Positions 42,691-52,047 of a DNA stretch of 64,000 bases are shown piece after piece (position 1 is the stretch's first letter; every line of letters starts with the position of its first letter). Source of the DNA: an uncultured Eubacteriales bacterium. GTDB taxonomy: Bacteria > Bacillota > Clostridia > Peptostreptococcales > Anaerovoracaceae. The notes under the pieces are model-generated. The model was given only the letters and a program-made list of their open reading frames with translations, did no database searches and was not told the origin of the DNA. Where the stretch lies: the NCBI GenBank assembly GCA_902786855.1, contig CADAEH010000003.1, forward strand, positions 1 through 64,000, in the 5' to 3' direction. The position numbers and the translations under genes are program-made.

Positions 42691-45600
42691 TACTCTATAT
42701 CTCTGAAATTGAGGTCCTTGACTTTTCTGAATACGATCGTGTTGATAATGATCGCAAACAGCGCCTCGAGACCGACTGCCGATACCCATGCGGTAACCTG
42801 GAAGGACTTGATGAATTCGAGATCAGGCTGCTGGATCAGTGCGATCAGAGGCGGCGAGATTATCGCCCCGATTATCACACCCAAAACGATACCTGCACCT
42901 GTTGTTGCGATCGATTCTCTTGACAGATAGCCTTTTGTCTGTCTGATGCTGAATCCGTTTATCCTCATGACTGTGAGCTCGGTCTTTTTGCGGCTCAGGT
43001 AGATGTTCGACAGATTGGTCAGTATCATGAATGAGATCAGTATGGCTATTCCGGTCGTGATATATACCAGAACGTTATACAGCTGGGAGGCAGATTCGAA
43101 CTGCATCCTGAACTCGTCCTTAGCCCCGAACGACAGATCATCTGTAACTGCGATCAGATCATCCTTGAGCACTTCTGCATCCACTCCGTTCAGCTTTATG
43201 AAGAAACAGTTTTCTTCATTCTCATCGCCGAATATCTCTTTATATGCCTTTGGCGAAACTACTGCCATCCTGCCGACATAGTTGATGAAATTGCCCTTTA
43301 TCCTGGCTTCATGTTCGCCGAGCCCACTGTCGTAAAGCGGCAACATGTCGCCTTCATTCATGTTATAGCTCTCATGCATTCTCTTCTGGATCAGCACTCC
43401 GTCATCAGGCAGGCTGAGAGCTTCTCCGGTCTTAGCATCTGTAACTGCGTAGTATTCTCCGAGCTCTTCCGGATCTGCGCATATCAGAGTGAGACCGTCG
43501 AGTCTGCCGTCCCATCTGTAGAGCTTTGTCTCAGATGTCGCAGGCAGATATGATACTCCTTTGCCGGCAAGTACGGATATAAGCTCGGATTCATCTTCAT
43601 CAGTGATATCATCGCCCATCATCACCATCATATCATACTTATTGACATCATTGATCTGTCGTTCCATCATTCCGTCAAAAGCAAGCTTCATCGTGATGCC
43701 GAGTCCCATAAGGAAGCAGCTGAATGCGATGATCGCTACAGTTACAAGTACACGGGCTTTGTCATCCAGCATGTTTCTGAATATGAGCCTGGAGTACAGT
43801 GATCCTTTGCGTGAGACCACCTTCTTTTTCTTAGGCTTGTTATCACTCTTCTTAAGCACTGCACCTTTCATCAGAACTGATGCAGGGCTTCTCAGTATAT
43901 CGGCACATGCAATGAGGGAAGCGATGACAGTTACTGCAGTTATCATGAGACAAGCTATGACTGTGATCTTACCCGTAATAATACTCCTTGCAACTCCGAT
44001 AGAATACATCCCTGTCCGGGCGTATACTTTCTGTACGAAATTTGCCAGCAGATATGCTCCTGTCACGCTCAGTATACTTCCAATGACCGCAGCAGAAACA
44101 CCGAACATAAGATACTTCTTCGCAACCTCACCTTTTGTGAATCCGAAAGCCTTGGCTGTTCCGACCAATGTCTTCTGCTCGTCTATGATTATTGCAAGTG
44201 TAGAGAAGCAGACGACAGCAGTGATGATCAGGAACATCATTCCGAAGACTACAGCCATCATATCGACAGCTTTGAGATTGGATCCGATGTCAACAAATCC
44301 TGCATTGGCTCTCCTGTCAAGAAGGATCCACGTGCAGTCCATCTTATCGACCTCGGCTCTGGCTTCAGAGAGCTTTTTCTCAGCAAGCTCTCTGTTCTCA
44401 GCAAGCAAGGCCTTCGCCTCTTCGAGCTTGCTTTCGTACTTGTTCTTCTCTGAATAATACTTGTTCCAGCCTGCCTTGATCTTTTTCTCGGCTTCTCTTT
44501 TCTTGCTCTTCACGAGCTTTTTGCCGTCTTCAAGCTCGTCTTTCTTCTCATTCAGTTCTTTTTCACCGTTTTTCAGCAGCTTTTCGCCGTCAGCGATCAG
44601 CTTTTCACCTTCTTTGATCTTTTTCCCGGCATCAGATATCTTTTTCTCAGCCTCAGCGATTTTATCTTCACCCTCCCGTATTCCATCTATCAAGGCGATG
44701 ATGGAATCCAGAATGTCACGGATCATATCCCTTACACTCTCATATGGGACTGTGCCGTCTGCCATCCCGCGCGCAGTGTCCATGAAACCTTCATATCCAA
44801 TGGCATTGAGTGTATTGACAGTTTTCATGAAATCCTTTTTCGTGTGCTCCTGCAGTTTGTCAAGTTTTTTAAGGACGTCAGGATCGCCGATATAGTCAAA
44901 TACTTTCCTGATCTGGCTATCGTGCTGTGTCAGGAAAAGCCCCAGCTCTCTGACCGCCGCATCCTTCTCCTGAGGGTCGGTCATTTCGTCTATTTCGGCG
45001 ATCATCTCTTTTGCCTCAACAGCGAAATCATAGATCTCATCAATCTGCTGTTTCCCGCCGAACATCTCGATCGCCTCTTGCAGCTGTTTTTTCTTCTCCT
45101 CAAGCTCCTTTTTACCTTTTTCGAATTCTTTTTTGCCTGACTCGAGCTCTTTCTTCTTCTTTGCCAGCTCCTTTTTGCCGGCATTAAGCTTCTTCTCATA
45201 TTCAGCGATAGTCAATTCGCCTTTTCTGAGTTTTTTATTAGCTTCGTCGAGCTCCTTTTCGAGCTTTGCTTCAGTATCATTGAGCTTTTTTTTCCCCTTA
45301 GCCAGCTTGTCATACAGATTGGTCTCTCCTGAATCTATTTCGCTCTGGGCAGCAGCAAGATCAGCTTCTGCTTTCGCCCATTCTTTATCTATATGATCAT
45401 TGGCCTCTGCCTTCATCTCGTCAGCTCTGTCGTCAGCAAGTACTTCAGTCATCTTCTCGAGCATCGCTTTTATATCTGCAGTCTTTTCGAAATACTCGTC
45501 GGAAAAAATGTCCGTGTTTTCAGGTTCTGCAGTCTTTATGAATGCACGTGTAAAGAGCCCCTTGGTTACGTTTTCATTGAATGCGGGCAGAGGCAGGATA

Positions 45601-46253
45601 ACGAGGTTGACTGCTTTTCGCCTTAAGTAATCCGGATGGTGTCCGAGTCCGGTAACAGTGAATACTTTTTCATGAAGAGCTTTTTCTTCTTTCTTTTTAT
45701 TTCCATCTTCTGACTTTTCCTCATCAGGATCTTCATCCGAGTCCTTAGCTGTGAAATCAGTATCCGTAAGGTCTGTATCAGACATGCTGAGTCCGGTAAG
45801 CGACAGACTGACCTTGTCTCCTACTTTGATGCCTTCTGTTTCGGCAAAGTCCTCCGCGATCATGCACTCATCTCTTGCAGTCGGATACACTCCCTCTGTC
45901 AGATCAGGCACACTGACCTCTCTTGTAAGCGAAATGACTTCTACCTTGCTCTTGAGGCTGCCCGAAACAAGCGATCCTCTGGTCTGGATAACACCTTCTG
46001 CTGCAGTTACGTTATCAGTTGCTTTAAGTCTGTCTATGTTTGCCCTGCTGAGACCGACCGAAGATATCATCTCGAAATCTTTGAAGTTGTGATCATTGTA
46101 ATATTCAGTCGTTTTCTCATTGAGTCCGGCACCCATGTAGCTGGTAGTGAACATTCCTCCAAGTCCGAGCATTATAACAAGGCACAGTGACAGATATGAA
46201 ACTATGCGCTTGCGTATATTCCTTACCGCATCCTTTACCTGTGTTTTTTTCAT
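42690..46253 (-). CDS. FtsX-type ABC permease with large external coiled coil, 1187 aa
   Basis: Second giant permease in the window, similar in plan to that at 26083-29307 but clearly divergent. One N-terminal helix (about 17-37), an external domain and a coiled coil at about 290-640 that is interrupted by a globular patch (YDFAVEAKEMIAEIDEMTD onward) come first. FtsX helices with the motif ATIIDEQKTLVGTAKAFGFTKGEV-type (LAIIIDEQKTLVGTAKAFGF) follow, then a second external domain and three last helices with the KKTELTVMRINGF motif. It likely passes force from its ATPase to an external partner. The partner GAF-ABC ATPase gene lies 25 bp upstream. Confidence 0.8.
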   Translation of the reverse strand: MKKTQVKDAVRNIRKRIVSYLSLCLVIMLGLGGMFTTSYMGAGLNEKTTEYYNDHNFKDFEMISSVGLSRANIDRLKATDNVTAAEGVIQTRGSLVSGSLKSKVEVISLTREVSVPDLTEGVYPTARDECMIAEDFAETEGIKVGDKVSLSLTGLSMSDTDLTDTDFTAKDSDEDPDEEKSEDGNKKKEEKALHEKVFTVTGLGHHPDYLRRKAVNLVILPLPAFNENVTKGLFTRAFIKTAEPENTDIFSDEYFEKTADIKAMLEKMTEVLADDRADEMKAEANDHIDKEWAKAEADLAAAQSEIDSGETNLYDKLAKGKKKLNDTEAKLEKELDEANKKLRKGELTIAEYEKKLNAGKKELAKKKKELESGKKEFEKGKKELEEKKKQLQEAIEMFGGKQQIDEIYDFAVEAKEMIAEIDEMTDPQEKDAAVRELGLFLTQHDSQIRKVFDYIGDPDVLKKLDKLQEHTKKDFMKTVNTLNAIGYEGFMDTARGMADGTVPYESVRDMIRDILDSIIALIDGIREGEDKIAEAEKKISDAGKKIKEGEKLIADGEKLLKNGEKELNEKKDELEDGKKLVKSKKREAEKKIKAGWNKYYSEKNKYESKLEEAKALLAENRELAEKKLSEARAEVDKMDCTWILLDRRANAGFVDIGSNLKAVDMMAVVFGMMFLIITAVVCFSTLAIIIDEQKTLVGTAKAFGFTKGEVAKKYLMFGVSAAVIGSILSVTGAYLLANFVQKVYARTGMYSIGVARSIITGKITVIACLMITAVTVIASLIACADILRSPASVLMKGAVLKKSDNKPKKKKVVSRKGSLYSRLIFRNMLDDKARVLVTVAIIAFSCFLMGLGITMKLAFDGMMERQINDVNKYDMMVMMGDDITDEDESELISVLAGKGVSYLPATSETKLYRWDGRLDGLTLICADPEELGEYYAVTDAKTGEALSLPDDGVLIQKRMHESYNMNEGDMLPLYDSGLGEHEARIKGNFINYVGRMAVVSPKAYKEIFGDENEENCFFIKLNGVDAEVLKDDLIAVTDDLSFGAKDEFRMQFESASQLYNVLVYITTGIAILISFMILTNLSNIYLSRKKTELTVMRINGFSIRQTKGYLSRESIATTGAGIVLGVIIGAIISPPLIALIQQPDLEFIKSFQVTAWVSAVGLEALFAIIINTIVFRKVKDLNFRDIE

Positions 46254-46278
46254 CTCTCCGGACTGTCTTTCCTGCGTG

Positions 46279-47487
46279 TCACCATACTAATTCTGATGCT
46301 CTGTGAGGATGGAGATTGACTCTGGCACTGGAAATACGGCCGTCTCTGAGTTTGATCACTCTGTTGGCCATCTTGGCTATCTCAGGATTGTGAGTTACCA
46401 TCAGCACTGTTGTCTTCTGTTCCCGGACAACATTCTCTATTACGCTGAGCACCTTGATCGATGTTTCGTAGTCCAGGGCTGCTGTCGGTTCATCTGCAAG
46501 GATTATCTTAGGCTTCTTGGCGAGAGCTCTTGCTATTGAGATCCTCTGCATCTGACCTCCGCTGAGAGCTGACGGCAGATTGTCTGCCTTATCCTCTAAT
46601 CCGACCATTTTAAGAGCTTCCATAGAGTCCAGCGGATCATCTGCGATCTCTCCGATGAATTCTATGTTCTCATAAGCTGACAGATTAGGCATGAGATTGT
46701 ATGACTGGAAGATAAAACCTATGTATTCTCTTCGGTATTTTGTGAGTTCGTCCTCAGAAGGGTTTGACATATCCTTGCCCTCTACCATGAGCTTGCCGCT
46801 GGTCATCTTGTCCATGCCGCCTATGATGTTAAGAAGCGTACTCTTGCCGCATCCGCTCTCTCCGACCACCACCATAAGCTCACCCGGGAAAACGTCAAGG
46901 TCAATACCCTTGAGCACCTGTTGCATCTCCTCACCGTTTAAGTATTCTTTTACGACTTCCCGCACTGTAACGACCGGTTCTTTGTCCTCAAACGGTCTGA
47001 ATCTGAATCCTTTGTCATCTATATCAAGAGCGAGAATCGCGCAGCAGTTTTCGCATACCTTCAGATCATCTTCTGTATAGTCCCCACTCTGCTTTCCGGT
47101 CAGAAGCATGCAGCCGAGAGTATGGATCGGTGTCTTTATCGGTACAGCCAGTATGCTTTTGCCTGTGATCTCCGGCGAGTCGGCTCCTGCAAACCTGAGG
47201 TGCTGTACTTCTGAAGCCTTAAAAGTCCTGGCTTCGCCTGTCTTGACTGCTTCTCCTATGATGCCTTCTCCGAGCGCCGCGCTCTCGCCGACAGCGTCTG
47301 CCGTATTGGAAGCGATCAGAGCTATCACTCTTTCGCTCTGCGAGTCAAACATCCATATAGAGCCCTTATTGCTGTCAGTCACCTGACGCAGGATGTCAAG
47401 ACTGGATGAAAGAGCTTTTTCAAGCTGATCCGCATTGTGAAGCTCTTCCATTATCTGCCATAGAGTCTGAACATAAGTAGTGTCCAT
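46279..47487 (-). CDS. GAF domain fused to ABC ATPase (MacB/LolD type)
   Basis: Protein of 402 residues from the ATG at 47487 (AGGAGA upstream). Residues 1-150 form a GAF domain (LEKALSSSLDILRQVTDSNKGSIWMFD; EGIIGEAVKTGEARTF; ILAVPIKTPIHTLGCMLLTGK). From about 165 there is a complete ABC ATPase: Walker A GESGCGKSTLLN, signature LSGGQMQRISIARAL, Walker B IILADEPTAALD and MVTHNP. GAF domains bind small molecules such as cyclic nucleotides or sense redox state, so the pump may be gated by a cytoplasmic ligand. The short CENCC at the end of the GAF domain could be redox-active. This fusion is uncommon. It is expressed with the giant permease downstream. Confidence 0.85.
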   Translation of the reverse strand: MDTTYVQTLWQIMEELHNADQLEKALSSSLDILRQVTDSNKGSIWMFDSQSERVIALIASNTADAVGESAALGEGIIGEAVKTGEARTFKASEVQHLRFAGADSPEITGKSILAVPIKTPIHTLGCMLLTGKQSGDYTEDDLKVCENCCAILALDIDDKGFRFRPFEDKEPVVTVREVVKEYLNGEEMQQVLKGIDLDVFPGELMVVVGESGCGKSTLLNIIGGMDKMTSGKLMVEGKDMSNPSEDELTKYRREYIGFIFQSYNLMPNLSAYENIEFIGEIADDPLDSMEALKMVGLEDKADNLPSALSGGQMQRISIARALAKKPKIILADEPTAALDYETSIKVLSVIENVVREQKTTVLMVTHNPEIAKMANRVIKLRDGRISSARVNLHPHRASELVW

Positions 47488-47591
47488 ATTGTCTCCTGTA
47501 TGATGCAAGTAAAATTAGGATATATTCGGATAAATTATAGCATATTGAAGCTGTTCCATTACAAAACGCCATGCTTATCTTTTGAGAATAT

Positions 47592-47627
47592 AAAAGACCG
47601 GCTGCACCAGATCAGTGTGCAACCGGT
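47592..47627 (-). terminator. Terminator after the TSUP permease gene
   Basis: Minus-strand ACCGGTTGCAC...GTGCAGCCGGT hairpin with one mismatch, followed by CTTTTA. Confidence 0.7.
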
Positions 47628-47670
47628 TCCTGCATTGTTTGTGAAAAGTTTGAGCGGATATCCCTGCATG

Positions 47671-48576
47671 TCAGGATCTGCGTCTTGGCTTTCCGTTCTT
47701 GTAGTCTCTGAAGAACATCACTGCAGTCAGCAGCACCACGGCAGCGATCACGACAGTAAGGATCTTTACATCCAGACTCTTTACGAAGAAGTATGCGATC
47801 AGTACGCCTGCAGCGCCTCCTGCCATCTGTGTCAGCACAGCGACCATATCAAACTTGCCGGCCTTGATGAACTGCGGGCCATTGCCATATGCCATCAGCA
47901 GAGCAGAAGCTCCCATGACAACAGGGAGAGTAGCTGTGACACTCATCCCAAGTCCGCAGCAGAGAGCCATACACGGAGCATACAATCCGACTCCTATGTT
48001 CATAAGGATCCCGAGGATGACCATGACGACAGCAGCGATCACCAGCCTGCCGCCGCTGAGGCTGAGCCCGTCACCGGTAAGTCCGAACGGACCGACTGCG
48101 AGAGCTCTCAGCGCCATCATGATGCCGAGGATCAGCATTCCGACTCCCATCATGAGCCTTACACCCTGGATGTTCAGCTTGGTCACCAGTGTAGAGCCGA
48201 GGAATGCTCCGATGACAGCCGCAGCGATAAGCACTCCGAGTGTAAGACCGTCGACTCCCGCCAGTGAAGCAAAGAGAAACGCCTCGATGCACATAGGGAA
48301 TGTGTCACCTACTGTCAGTGTGCCCGGCACATCACCGTCCCTGACAGACTTGCCAAGCTTGAATGCAGCAGAAGTGGTAGCGTAAGATCCGATACCGAAA
48401 ACATCAAGGAAATTAGCTGCGATACCAACGATAGTATTATAGATGATATGCTTTTTTCCCTCTTCCCACTTTTCAGCACCGTTTTCTGTCTTGCGGAGCT
48501 GACTGATCTTTCTGAATACCAGTACAGCGTTCAGCAGCAATCCGACAGCTGCAAGTACTTTTAAAACAATTGCCAT
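47671..48576 (-). CDS. TSUP (TauE/SafE)-family permease
   Basis: Membrane protein of 301 residues with eight or more helices, from the family exporting sulfite, sulfonates or related organic anions. Conserved pieces are GVGLYAPCMALCCGLGMS and LLMAYGNGPQFIKAGKFDMVAV in the C-terminal half. A second, truncated family member at 63680-64000 shares the same APCMALC...GNGP(K/Q)FI pattern, so they are paralogues. Substrate unknown. Single gene with its own terminator, divergent from the 268-residue membrane protein gene. Confidence 0.8.
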   Translation of the reverse strand: MAIVLKVLAAVGLLLNAVLVFRKISQLRKTENGAEKWEEGKKHIIYNTIVGIAANFLDVFGIGSYATTSAAFKLGKSVRDGDVPGTLTVGDTFPMCIEAFLFASLAGVDGLTLGVLIAAAVIGAFLGSTLVTKLNIQGVRLMMGVGMLILGIMMALRALAVGPFGLTGDGLSLSGGRLVIAAVVMVILGILMNIGVGLYAPCMALCCGLGMSVTATLPVVMGASALLMAYGNGPQFIKAGKFDMVAVLTQMAGGAAGVLIAYFFVKSLDVKILTVVIAAVVLLTAVMFFRDYKNGKPRRRS

Positions 48577-48729
48577 ATATCGACCTCCATAATGAGTTTT
48601 TTATTTTATTCAGCATCCGGGCGGGCGGCTCGGATGTGCTGTTCAACTTGATAATTATACCACACAATATGATATAATTCATTACAGAACAATTTACGCC
48701 ATACCAGCTTGGACGCGAGGTGACTGGAT

Positions 48730-49536
48730 ATGACAAGAGAAGAGTTCAGGAATGCTGAAAGAAAGGCAAAAATCATGTTCGAAGCGGCTAAAATAGTCAA
48801 AGACAGTGTTGACCGCAGGGTCGATGGATATCTGGACGGGACATATGATCCGAAAGCAGAAGCACGCAAGATCACAGCGAAAGGAGTTACTACATCACTT
48901 GTAGTTCTCTCACTTCTCACCGGTCTGGCATTCTCAAGCCCGTCAGATGTCACTCAGGATCAGACAGAGGCGGCCAACTTCAGACCGACTCCGGTCGTCC
49001 TTGACGTTGACGAATTCGTCAGCGCTCCGGTAGAAGAAGACGATGAGGATGGAGATGAGCAGAAGAGCACAAAACTCAGTTTTACGGCGCGCTTCAGGCA
49101 GGCTGTCCTGTCGCTGCCTCAGTCAGTAAGAATGCTTCTGGTCGTCCCTCTCTGGGCGGTCGGTACTGCGATACTGACAGTGATCACGTTCCTCTGGAAT
49201 ATCCTGTTCGCTTCACCGCTCGGAGCTTTCATAGCTTCCTTTGCGCTGGGATTCGCGATCATGCTCGGATTATTCACTGTAACAGCCAAGGCACTCTTCC
49301 CTGATGTGCCGATCCGCAAGATCCTTTGCAGGCGAAATGTCATAATAGTCGGGTGCCTCGCTCTCGTACTTTCAGGCTTCGATGCTGTCGCACCTGTATA
49401 CTGGCACAGCTACCCGCTCGCAGCAGCCCTGGTAAAACTTGTGCTGGGAGGCACCGTCATCGGGTACCTCGCCCATCGTACAGGCAAACTGTTCCACCTG
49501 GGAGATATAAAAGGGCTCCCACCCGCAGCTATATAA
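48730..49536 (+). CDS. Hypothetical membrane protein, 268 aa
   Basis: I do not recognise this protein. A charged N-terminus (about 1-50) is followed by a weak hydrophobic stretch (SLVVLSLLTGLAFSS), an acidic loop (VEEDDEDGDEQ) and then four strongly hydrophobic helices (from about residue 133: MLLVVPLWAVGTAILTVITF; LGAFIASFALGFAIMLGLF; VIIVGCLALVLSGFDAVAPV; ALVKLVLGGTVIGYLAHRTG). GAGGTGA precedes the ATG. It is a single gene with a strong terminator. Confidence 0.6.
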   Translation: MTREEFRNAERKAKIMFEAAKIVKDSVDRRVDGYLDGTYDPKAEARKITAKGVTTSLVVLSLLTGLAFSSPSDVTQDQTEAANFRPTPVVLDVDEFVSAPVEEDDEDGDEQKSTKLSFTARFRQAVLSLPQSVRMLLVVPLWAVGTAILTVITFLWNILFASPLGAFIASFALGFAIMLGLFTVTAKALFPDVPIRKILCRRNVIIVGCLALVLSGFDAVAPVYWHSYPLAAALVKLVLGGTVIGYLAHRTGKLFHLGDIKGLPPAAI

Positions 49537-49551
49537 CAAGCACATAACACA

Positions 49552-49587
49552 GAAGACGATGACCGGCCAGTCATCGTCTTCTTTTTC
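49552..49587 (+). terminator. Terminator after the 268-aa membrane protein gene
   Basis: Perfect 12-bp stem GAAGACGATGAC/GTCATCGTCTTC, six-base loop, then TTTTTCT. Confidence 0.88.
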
Positions 49588-49616
49588 TATGTCACATATA
49601 TGATCTGTGTGATCGG

Positions 49617-50123
49617 TTACCTTTTGATCAGTTCCTTATCAAGCTCTATCACCTGTCCGGTCGGCGCAAGTATATCGACTTCATATCTATATCCTTTAGA
49701 CTTGAACCTGACTGTATACTTGCCCTGTTTTTTCTTATACTTGTACTTGCAAGTACCTTTTTTCACTGTTTTGTACTTGACACCTGCTGCTGCAGCCGCC
49801 TTCTTCCTGGCAGCTTTTTTGCTGATCTTCTTTTTCGATTTATTGCGGTCATATCTGTAGTCGACTGATTTTTCGATCAGCTTTCCGTCAGAAGCAGATA
49901 TCTCATAGTCAAAATCCGTCCCGTTGCTTGTCTGGATGAATTCTATCTCATACTTGTTCCCATCTTTTTCTGACTGAAGTCCTGTTACCTGCTCTTTTGT
50001 TAGCCCGGCATCCGCGAGTGCTGTATCTACAGCAGCATCCTGAGAGATCGATGCGGCAAAAGCGCTCAGGCTCATCATCATCACCAATGCAAGTGATAAG
50101 ATCAATGTCGTAACTTTTTTTAT
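49617..50123 (-). CDS. Secreted PepSY-domain protein, apparent AUA start
   Basis: Small exported protein with PepSY-like repeats. From codon ATA at 50123 the product starts (M)KKVTTLILSLALVMMMSLSAFA, an ideal signal peptide, and AGGGGG lies five bases before that codon. The only standard start in frame, TTG at 50105, would drop both lysines. Residues about 27-90 form a PepSY module (DAAVDTALADAGLTKEQVTG; YEIEFIQTSNGTDFDYEIS; DGKLIEKSVDY). A second, very basic half (KKKISKKAARKKAAAAAG... YKYKKKQGKYTVRFKSKGYRYEVDILAPTG) resembles a degenerate repeat. PepSY proteins act as inhibitors or chaperones of secreted peptidases. No partner protease is adjacent; a HEYGH protein gene lies upstream. Confidence 0.6.
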   Translation of the reverse strand: MKKVTTLILSLALVMMMSLSAFAASISQDAAVDTALADAGLTKEQVTGLQSEKDGNKYEIEFIQTSNGTDFDYEISASDGKLIEKSVDYRYDRNKSKKKISKKAARKKAAAAAGVKYKTVKKGTCKYKYKKKQGKYTVRFKSKGYRYEVDILAPTGQVIELDKELIKR

Positions 50124-50158
50124 AATCTCCCCCTAATGTTCATACGAAGAAGCGATAA

Positions 50159-50617
50159 CTACACAGTCTTTCTATGTCTGTGCCTGCCTTTTCCGGAAAC
50201 TCTTGTCCCAAGAGAATTCGCTGTCCTCTCGAATATTGCTGAATAATATGACTTTCCGGACTTTTTTCTCCTGCGTTCGAAAAAAGCAAGTCTGTTCCAG
50301 GCAAATGACGGTGCTCCAATGAGCGGAAGATACAGAGGTCCCAGTATCAGCGACTGGATGGTGTGCCCGTATTCGTGATTGAGAAGAAACTCCGAAGGAT
50401 CTTTACCGGCATTCTTAGGCACGAAAATGAATTTGCCGAGTGAGACGCCTGCATCGCCGTTCCAGACGGTTGCCTTTGCACCTCTGTAGTCAAAGTGCTC
50501 ATCATTCCGATGCTTAAGATAGAGCGCCGCACCAAGAACAGTCTGAGGCAGTCCCCAGCTCCACTGTACCGCAGTATATCCCGCTTTCTTAAGTTTCTTT
50601 TTTCTTCTTTCGTTCAT
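50159..50617 (-). CDS. HExxH-type putative membrane-associated metallopeptidase, 152 aa
   Basis: Small conserved protein. It has a basic N-terminus (NERRKKKLKKAG), a hydrophobic part, the zinc motif HEYGH (about residues 81-85) followed by TIQSLILGPLYLPLIGAPSFAW, and a possible third ligand Glu in AIFERTANSLGTR. Very basic C-terminal tail (GKGRHRHRKTV). The pattern is that of the short HEYGH proteins found in many bacteria, whose function is unproven. It is encoded in the same direction as and 35 bp upstream of the PepSY gene. The two could be co-transcribed, which would fit a peptidase and a PepSY partner. Confidence 0.6.
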   Translation of the reverse strand: MNERRKKKLKKAGYTAVQWSWGLPQTVLGAALYLKHRNDEHFDYRGAKATVWNGDAGVSLGKFIFVPKNAGKDPSEFLLNHEYGHTIQSLILGPLYLPLIGAPSFAWNRLAFFERRRKKSGKSYYSAIFERTANSLGTRVSGKGRHRHRKTV

Positions 50618-50694
50618 GTTTTATCAGTTAGTTTTTGTTTCTTGTATGCTGCGGGATGTTTTTCGATTCCGTAGACTCAGTTTAATCTTGTGAA

Positions 50695-51522
50695 CTAATT
50701 GTTGACCTTGACTGGTGTAGATGGACCAGCGATCTTGGCATTGCCGAGAGCAGTCGGGATCTCGCGCATCAGTTCAAAATACACATCCCAGTAATCTGAA
50801 GTTTTGCACCATACGCGCACTGTGTATTCGAGTCCTCCCGGGATGCCTGCTACAGGCTGTACATCCGGTGCCGGATCTGCCATAGCTTTGTCTGTTGCGA
50901 CGACGACTTTCATGATAGTAGCCTGGACCTTCTTGATCGGCTCAGAACCTGCTATATTGAAAGTAAGGTCTACTCTTCTGAGGTCCTCTGAACTGCAGTT
51001 GGAAATATTAGAGTTCATAAGAGCGCCGTTAGGGATGGAAACTGTCTTGTTGTCTACAGTGTTGAGCACCGTATAGAATGTGGAAATGCTCTTGACTGTG
51101 CCCTCTTCGCCGCCTGCAATGATATAATCGCCTACGTTGAACGGCCTGAAGATCATCAGCATGATGCCTCCGGCTAGATTGCTCAGAGAGCCCTGCATCG
51201 CCATGCCGACCGCAACACCTGCAGAAGCAATGACAGTGATGACTGAAGCCATCGGGACTCCGAGTTCACTGATGATAGCTACCACGAGAACTACATAGAG
51301 AACTGCCTTGATGATGTTCCTGATGTAGCTCTTGGCCGTATCATCCATCTTTCCGGCGTTCTGCATCTTATCGACCAGCTTCAGGAGCTTGCCTATTATA
51401 AACTTACCTATGATGTATATGAGCAGGGCAATGACGATCTTAATGCCTGCACCGGTGCAGAAATCTATCATTTTCTCCATGAATACATCCATATTACTTA
51501 ACTGTGCCTGAACGTTGTTCAT
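50695..51522 (-). CDS. Small-conductance mechanosensitive channel (MscS family)
   Basis: Inner-membrane channel of 275 residues that opens under osmotic shock. Three helices in the first 120 residues are followed by the pore-helix signature (ASAGVAVGMAMQGSLSNLAGG), then IMLMIFRPFNVGDYIIAGGEEGTVKSIS and IPNGALMNSNISNCS of the beta domain. It closes with the usual cytoplasmic alpha/beta domain. TM3 Gly/Ala pattern is conserved. It is preceded by the TagD-like gene but without tight coupling. Confidence 0.9.
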   Translation of the reverse strand: MNNVQAQLSNMDVFMEKMIDFCTGAGIKIVIALLIYIIGKFIIGKLLKLVDKMQNAGKMDDTAKSYIRNIIKAVLYVVLVVAIISELGVPMASVITVIASAGVAVGMAMQGSLSNLAGGIMLMIFRPFNVGDYIIAGGEEGTVKSISTFYTVLNTVDNKTVSIPNGALMNSNISNCSSEDLRRVDLTFNIAGSEPIKKVQATIMKVVVATDKAMADPAPDVQPVAGIPGGLEYTVRVWCKTSDYWDVYFELMREIPTALGNAKIAGPSTPVKVNN

Positions 51523-51541
51523 TATCCTGATGCTCCTTTCT

Positions 51542-51997
51542 CTATTTATCCGGATCGGTATCTATCTCATCATGTGATGTCTTGGACTCTCCGTCAACAG
51601 CATTGGCGTCATATAAGTCCTTTTTGATCTGGCTGGTGCTGATCTCAGGAGTCCTCGGAAGATATACTACCTCTACGCCTTCTTCCTTCAGGAAATCGAA
51701 CTTGCCTTCCCAGTCGTCCCCGATGACAAAAGTATCGATATGATACTCCTTCATGTCTGTTCTCTTCTGCTCCCAGTTTTCTTCCGGGATCACCAGGTCC
51801 ACATATCTTATTGCTTCTACGAGTGCTTTTCTCTGTTCATAAGTGAAATAGCATTTCTTTCTCTTGGCATCCCAGTTGAACTCGTCTGTGGAGATGGCAA
51901 CGATAAGATAGTCGCCGAGAGCCTTTGCTCTCCTGAGCAGATTGATGTGCCCGTAATGGAGCAGATCGTATGTGCCGTATGTTATTACTTTCTTCAT
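51542..51997 (-). CDS. tagD: Glycerol-3-phosphate cytidylyltransferase (TagD-like)
   Basis: Nucleotidyltransferase of 151 residues making CDP-glycerol, a precursor of teichoic acids and capsules. The start at 51997 (MKKVITYGTYD) has GAGG eight bases upstream; a longer frame begins in the terminator. Catalytic motif HYGH (HxGH) is at about residues 14-17, and VIGDDWEGKFD and PRTPEISTS (the RTEGISTT equivalent) follow. No other teichoic acid gene is in the window. Other CTP-transferases of the family (for example FAD synthetase-like) are less likely given the length and wording. Confidence 0.85.
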   Translation of the reverse strand: MKKVITYGTYDLLHYGHINLLRRAKALGDYLIVAISTDEFNWDAKRKKCYFTYEQRKALVEAIRYVDLVIPEENWEQKRTDMKEYHIDTFVIGDDWEGKFDFLKEEGVEVVYLPRTPEISTSQIKKDLYDANAVDGESKTSHDEIDTDPDK

Positions 51998-52047
51998 GTT
52001 AATTTCCTCTCGTGTAAAAAGATTCTGAACGTTTTTAATTATAGCAC

